Assembly (NCBI RefSeq): GCF_019649055.1
Contig: NW_026570326.1
Location: 372,001-436,000 of the forward strand
DNA: 64,000 nt
Source of the DNA: Paramacrobiotus metropolitanus
Taxonomy: Eukaryota; Tardigrada; Eutardigrada; Parachela; Macrobiotidae
Direction: 5' to 3'
This document shows positions 58,337-64,000 of the stretch, in pieces (position 1 is the first letter of the stretch; the number at the start of each line of letters is the position of its first letter). Both the position numbers and the translations under genes were made by a program. The notes under the pieces are model-generated. The model searched no databases and had not been told where the DNA came from. It saw only the letters and a list, made by a program, of their open reading frames with translations.

Positions 58337-59953
58337 ATGGGAGGCATAATATCTTGTATCTTTGTGAATTTCGTTCTCCCTATTGGACTGATGTTGTCTG
58401 CCGATCTTAGAAGAGGTTTGTCGTAGATCAGAAGTGGTAAATGTAGAAAGGTCACAACAGCGCTGTGTTGGTTTCGTGCAGTCCGTATTGGAGTTGGTAA
58501 ACTGCAGTTGAACTACAGTATGTTAAGTATCTGTGTGACTGTGTGATGTAACTGAATTTCTCATTTTTTAGTTTTCTCTCTGCAGTGCTACGGGTGCAAT
58601 AATTACGATCACAATAGCGGTCGAGGCGGTCCCATTCCGTGTTTAAATAAATCAAAAAGTGCAGATATGCATACTGAGAAGAGCCTCGCGGAAATGAGGA
58701 TTCTGGATTGTCCGGGCAACTGCGCCGAAGTTGTGACAGGATTTACAGACGAGCCAGGGTCCCGTATGTATGGTGTTAACAACCTAAAAAAAATTAACGG
58801 ACAGCAATCCAAACTGGCCAGTATGCCTTAAATGCAGGCTTGCGTGGAATAAAATAAACTTAAAACATCGACGCTGTTGTTGGCTTTTTAACGAGATTTT
58901 TTAAAAATAACAGGAAATAACTCTGGTGTTATCCACAAAAATAATGTACTGCAACAATATGCTGACGCAGCACACTAAACAGTGCAGAAATTAGTTTGTA
59001 GGCAAAAATAAGGTGCGTTACAAAATAAAAGCTACGAGAGCGAAAAGTAGTGCCCAGAGTGCTCAAAACTGATTTTATCTGATTATCTGGATGGATTATC
59101 TGGACCGCAAAATTAAAAATCGTGCCCAATGCAAAACATTTGCTAACTTAGCTTTTTTTCGTAAGCATGTCCAGAAGCGGTAGTCCTTTGCTTGAAAAAT
59201 GGCAAGTAACAGCGAACCCATGTTCTTTCAGTGAACAAGGCATTCAGTGGTTCTTTCAGCGCATTGCCAAGGCATGCGTTACTGTTATGGTGGTGATTTG
59301 AATTTTGAACTAATCCAATTTTTTTTTCAGAGAAGCGGATATTAAGGTCCTGCCAGGACGATAGCTTCAGTGATATGCCTCTGTATGTATCACCAAAGTC
59401 AAAACTGAAAGCCAAATAAACAGGCAAAAATTATATCAATGACCGGTATTTACGCATGATTGTTACCAACGTTCGTGCACATTCACGAAAAACTGCAGTT
59501 TTGCGCACTCCCGATTCCCGAACACTTTTGTCGTTTTACTTCATCTAAAACGACATAGCCAAAAGGTTTTGCACATATACAAAGGTGTAAAAACTGGAAA
59601 AACGGGCAGCTCGTTATAATATAGGACAAAGTGCCAAAGGTTTAGCTCAGTGATACAAACGACTAATTCACGTGCGGTTGGCACTAAAACTGTATTTCGT
59701 CTGTTTCAACATTGTTTTTATTTTCAATGACTTTGTAATGTTTTTCAGATTTTTACACGACAAGCCGCTGGGATGTTATCGAAAGGACGACTGCAACCCT
59801 CCTGGCCCATGTCAACATGTTTACTGTATTTGCAACACCCCTCTCTGTAACAACAAGACCGTACTGGAGGTCATTAAATCGGACGCAGACGCATCCGCAA
59901 TAAATATGTGCCTTTTCTTGCTCTTACTTTCTGCTAATGTCTTTATTACCTGA
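58337..59953 (+). CDS. Three-finger (Ly6/uPAR-like) protein, TFP-k
   Basis: Exons 58337-58415 (signal peptide MGGIISCIFVNFVLPIG...), 58572-58763, 59331-59382 and 59749-59953, 175 residues, phases as in TFP-b and TFP-c. First Cys present (LQCYGC), then DCPGNCAEVV, SCQDDSFSD, KDDCNPPGPCQHVYCICN, LCNNK and a hydrophobic tail. Intron 2 lacks the transposon found in TFP-c and shows its intact target TTAA. Probably the functional member of the block 1/block 2 pair; GPI-anchored surface protein by family analogy. Confidence 0.8.
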
Positions 59954-61207
59954 TTTAAGAATATTTTTACGAAACAGTTGTGTTTTTTCGCGAATTTGTT
60001 TTGGCTTGCCGCGGACAAGTTATCAGGTATAACGTGCACCGTTTCCTGAGTTGTTTCCTGCAGAAGCATGGCAAGTAAAGCATTAATTTTAATTCAAAAT
60101 TAATCAAATTTTAATTCAAATTTAGCCCGCGGGTTACTTTACTATGCATGTTGTTCCGTTAATTAGAAATAATCTGCGATCCCATTAATATGTTGACAAA
60201 GATAAAGCCCTTGATATCCAGCGGAAACTAGTATATACTGTACTTATCGTCCTTATATATAACGCATAGCAGCAAATTATCGAAATTTCTCAGAAAATAT
60301 ATTACAAAATATACAACAGTAATTAATATGTGCCTTTTCTCGCTCTTACTTTTTCTTAGTGCCTTTAATAATTAATTTAAGAATATTTGAGAAAAGATTT
60401 CGGGTTTTTTGCGAATTTTATTGGCAGACCGCGACAAAGTTATCAGGTATCACGTACAACGTTAGAAAATTTCAGTGGTGTAGAAGGCATTGTTTTATGT
60501 CGAAAGGATGCGTTTGCGCTCTCGATTAGTAACGTGCTCGTTGCAGAGCGTGATCTGGTGTCAAAATTCCTATGTCTCACACATTGGTGTTGAATTTGTC
60601 GGACGAAAACAAGTATCTAATGGTAGAAAAACATCGCTTTTAGACAGAGCAAATGAGAAATTAAAATGCGCACGGAGAATTATCTAACGCCTCGGATACG
60701 AGTACTAAATAAAGCAATAAATAATTAATGCACTGCAATGTATTTATAAAATACTACGAGTTCTTCGCTGCCTCGCCACCTGTAAACCGTTACAAATTTG
60801 CACCGAGCGTGAAGTACGACATTAATTAATACTGACATATTATTATTACGGTTAACAACCACGATACCATCACAGAGTGATTAATAATTTGCGTTCTCTA
60901 CCTGAAAATGCATAAGCTGAAAAAGTTCGAGACATAGGAAAACTCGAATGCTGTAGCTAGAATATGGTTCAGTGTTGCTAAGCGGATTTATTTATGGTAG
61001 CAAGGTCATCAAAAACCAAAAGAACACAATTGCTTACCTAATAAATGTTACGAGGATTAAGTGGTGGTCTGAAACAATTTTTTTAACGGTGACGGTTTAT
61101 CCGAAGACGTAGATGTGCAAATGTAGCACGCCCTGTACTATTTACATCACGCTGTAACAGTACCATCGTCGACCACACAGCTCAAAGTTTCTAATAAGGC
61201 ATTAAAA
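59954..61207. other. Spacer with partial internal duplication
   Basis: The 3' flank of TFP-k (to about 60195) is shared with the flank of TFP-b near 1965-2170. From about 60330 a second, diverged copy of the TFP-c 3' flank begins (matches 14310-14650). So the tail of this gene family has been duplicated again without a coding exon. Confidence 0.5.
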
Positions 61208-62460
61208 ATGATGACACCGCCAGTGATCCACCGAATTCCATGCATCGCATTATCTGTATTAGCGTTAGCAGTGCCAATCCACGGAGGCCGTGAACAAGCC
61301 ATTGCCTCCGGACTGCCGTTAATATCCATCACCAACTGGCACGGGGAAGGGTACGGTGATTTACAGATTCGGGGCGATAAAAGTGAATACACAACAGTAC
61401 CCAGCCATTACTGCTACATGAGCCAGCGGAATGACCTTTGGGTATTACAGATGATCGGGTGTTGGTGGTCGGTACGCGGGGATTCGATGACAGTTATTGC
61501 GCTTTCGTGGTCAAACACGAGCGCAGCGTCCCCAAAGTGGGCTCCTTGACGTTGTGTCGGTGTGATCAGATCCTGTACAATGCCAGATCCCCCAAGGATT
61601 CCTATAGCGGACCCCCTCCTCAACCGTGGCAGGCCACGGATTCCAAGCTGTTCTCCGTCAAAGACGGATGGGTGGATACGACGCTGGAGTACATTGAAAG
61701 TGAGGTCTGTGCTCCCGGTCCGTGCTGTTACGAGAACGTGACAAAAACTCCGGATTTTCCACCTGGATTCGTTCCGAATTACAGGAAGAGCGCAACAACA
61801 GGTAATGTTTTTTTGCTGTTGCGATCTTGCTGAAGATTTGTTCTGTTCCTTGCTATAATACGTTACAGCGGTTTGACTACCACTTTAATTTTGAAGTGCT
61901 CTAATTTTCTGAAGTGATGAGTTAGCCAGTACTTAGCTATTCTTGCACATAGCAAGCACAGCTGAAAACGTCAGCGCCGTTTTTCTGCAAAAATTCGCAG
62001 CGAATGTAGCAGCGCCCATGCAATTGTTAGGATTCCGTTAACTTCAGTTTTGTGTTTAAGGAACGACATTGTCCACGACGACAACCACAACAAGTCAAGA
62101 ATCTGTGGACGAACAAAGTAAGTCTTAAATTCCTGCAATTCAACTATTCTGTATCTTTATACATACTTCACAACACGTTGATTCTTAATTCGTAATTGGT
62201 GTTTCCAGAACAAGGACTGAGCACCGGAATTATTGTTGCCATTGCCGTTGGTGGTGGAGTAGGTAACTTCTACATAAACCGATGTACACTATAGTGCTTG
62301 TGTGATCAATTGTTTTTCTGCTTAGCTTGCCTGTATATGCTGTGGAGCTGGGATCTATTACTACTACCGACGTCGAAATTTAAGCCAACCAAAAAGAGGC
62401 CGACTTCAGCCAAAACCGAAAAAGAAAACGCCTAAACCGAATGCAATTGCGTGTCGATAA
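61208..62460 (+). CDS. Type I membrane protein with Thr-rich stalk, copy 2
   Basis: Signal peptide at the start (CIALSVLALAVPIHG). Coding runs to 61801 with a change of frame near 61440: the first frame gives NWHGEGYGDLQIRG and HYCYMSQRND, the second DDRVLVVGTRGFDDSYC, LTLCRCDQ and EVCAPGPCCYENV. Either a short intron (donor near 61360 or 61384, acceptor TTACAG at 61450) or a missing base shared by both copies. Then 62061-62117 (stalk TTLSTTTTTTSQES), 62209-62258 (LSTGIIVAIAVGGG, start of the membrane segment) and 62326-62460 (ACICCGAGIYYYRRR and a basic tail ending AIACR). The last join needs donor GGA/GTAGGT. Family unknown; a surface receptor-like layout. Confidence 0.6.
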
Positions 62461-63011
62461 AAAACTTAGACTTGCTCGCAAAAAGTAGACAGCTATTTTA
62501 CACTGCTGTCCTTCAAATTTTCTGTAATTTTAGCTTTTTTTCAAGTTCTACATCACCATTTTATTTATCTGCAATACTTATAATTGCGACAAAACATTAA
62601 CCGACAAAACGAAAAATAAACCTCTTTTGGCGTATTGTACTTGTGTTTAGCAATAGCAGTTCTACTGCACGGTCCGCCCTTGACTTACAACTTATCACTG
62701 AAAGGAGAGCGTATTAAAGCTGTTCTATAATATAATTTTTTAAAAGTCTTCGCGGCAAAAATTAACGGCTCAGAAAGAAATGGAGTCCTTACAAGACGTA
62801 CACTGTAATAGCCCGATGAGAGCAGGACGAGCCTTGTCGTTAGGTGTCCGTGTCCTTTCATTTTAGCGTTCCTAAGCAACACGTCGGTCAAAGAGGTTAA
62901 AAGTCCAACAGGCCGATCAGTTTTTGATGCCACCAAATCCGTTCACTGTACACTTGACTGTACCGTTTACTGTCCCGCTCCGTGTTGCGAAGCGGGCCTA
63001 AAAATATTTTC

Positions 63012-63568
63012 TTAATTTTGTAAGAATACAGTCAAGAAATAATCCACTTCCTGCGTATCGGTATGGAGGACTTTGCTAGCGGTTGAATGCAACGTCAACC
63101 GTAACGACTGCCAGTGCAAGGTTTGATTATGACAATATAACGCTAAATGCAAAATATACCGATTAATTAACATGTTATCCTACTGGTAACTATCCGACGG
63201 TTTTGGCACCACCCTTAAAGTGTCCAAAAGATGTACCGCAGAATTTATCCTGTTTGCGAAAAGTAAGGTTGGAGCGTTGTGAATAGTAAAGTGTTCTTGG
63301 AAAGCCGCGTACGTATCGCTGACGATCCGGTCCATTTTGCTCATGCAGTGAATATCAGCATTCAGGAACGCGAACTAATAATTATTATTCGTTAAGATGT
63401 CGAAGTGCTGCAATATGTTTGACCAAATCCTTGCAGTGTTACCCTGAAAAGCTTCACAACCCGTTTTAGTATTTCGTTCGAAGACAAGGAAACGGCTCTG
63501 TCGTACAAGAAATTATAAATAGAATTTTGGTAGGTTGCGTGCCCCAACAGTTGGCACCGAATCCCCAT
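63012..63568 (-). CDS. Unknown three-exon small protein, copy 2
   Basis: Minus-strand exons 63443-63568, 63213-63374 and 63012-63107 all join in phase 0 with GT-AG ends and give 127 residues: MGIRCQLLGHATYQNSIYNF ..., MSKMDRIVSDTYAAFQEHF, INSAVHLLDTLR and DYFLTVFLQN at the end. No signal peptide, membrane segment or motif I recognise. Directly upstream, 63569-63802 is open for 77 codons in the same frame, separated only by one TAA, so the real gene may be longer and this TAA a lesion or error. It is convergent with the type I membrane gene. Low certainty, but three consistent joins are unlikely by chance. Confidence 0.4.
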
Positions 63569-64000
63569 TTAACGCGCCCAGTTAATCTGCTGCACGGAAG
63601 AGAAATGTCTTATTATACAGTTACACTGTGCCAGATCGTCGCACGCTACCGTGCGAAGCTGAAAGAATGATGCGGTTCTTTCGTGACAGATAGGAGGCAG
63701 ATTCTGTTCATCTCTTGCTGCGCCATTGCATTTTGCCATTATCAGTGTTTCCTGCGTACTGATATGACACGTTTCCGTTTTTGGTAAGCTTTCATTAGCC
63801 ACATCAGGCCAATGAGGCTGTACCGAAAGCAGAAAGTCTCATGTAAATTCTGCACTTCTACTGAACCACCTGGACGCATTAGTGAAACTAGAACGAGAAA
63901 AGCAAGAGCAAAACGTCGCGATCATGATGACTATGACAAAATTAATCTGTTATTGTGCTTTTATAAATGCATGCATAGTATTTATTGTACGTATCCTTAC

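Larger units (their letters stand above)
55034..64000. repeat. Segmental duplication, block 2 (partner 8158-18165)
   Basis: Colinear with block 1 to the window end. See block 1 for the divergence pattern. The secreted module gene present to the left of block 1 is not duplicated here. Confidence 0.85.

Noticed and set aside
59821-60069. 82-codon antisense frame, also present opposite TFP-b at 2059-2307
   Set aside because: Its conservation follows from the duplicated TFP last exon and flank on the other strand.

Overview
The window is animal nuclear DNA. Genes have several exons with GT-AG introns (about 60 bp to 1.7 kb), secreted and membrane protein families dominate, and retrotransposons and fold-back elements sit in introns and spacers. 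There is no operon structure and I see no tRNA or rRNA gene. A small invertebrate genome (a tardigrade would be my guess, low confidence) fits best. Exon joins were worked out by hand from splice sites, reading phase and comparison between copies in the window.

The main content is a lineage-expanded cluster of cell-surface genes. (1) Five copies of a type II membrane protein, called LLM here (Link-like membrane protein), lie at 8.4-10.8, 18.6-20.9, 21.7-24.2, 28.6-31.0 (minus) and 55.2-57.7 kb. Each has a short cytosolic N-terminus, one membrane segment, a stalk, a roughly 400-residue extracellular region I do not recognise, and a C-terminal domain with the landmarks of the hyaluronan-binding Link fold. 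(2) Two short secreted proteins (7.2-8.0 minus, 41.8-42.5 kb) carry one module of that unknown region. (3) About eleven genes, partial genes or relics of the Ly6/uPAR three-finger type (TFP) fall into five subfamilies with fixed intron phases. (4) A type I membrane protein with a Thr-rich stalk (15.4-16.6 and 61.2-62.5 kb) and a small unknown minus-strand gene (17.2-17.7 and 63.0-63.6 kb) are each present twice.

Layout: 0.6-5.1 kb TFP genes; 7.2-18.2 kb block 1 (secreted module gene, LLM-1, TFP-c, type I gene, unknown gene); 18.5-31 kb LLM-2, LLM-3, two damaged TFP copies, LLM-4; 31.9-35.2 kb TFP-f and a truncated TFP; 36.1-40.4 kb an LTR element beside an ORF1-only LINE; 41.7-49 kb secreted module gene and TFP genes; 49-55 kb mostly repeats and weak exons; 55.0-64.0 kb block 2, a duplicate of 8.16-18.16 kb.

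How the genes work together is inference: membrane-anchored Link-like receptors, soluble proteins sharing a receptor module, and small three-finger proteins could form one extracellular recognition or matrix-binding set evolving by tandem duplication. Several frame breaks coincide with one-base homopolymer differences and may be consensus errors rather than true lesions.
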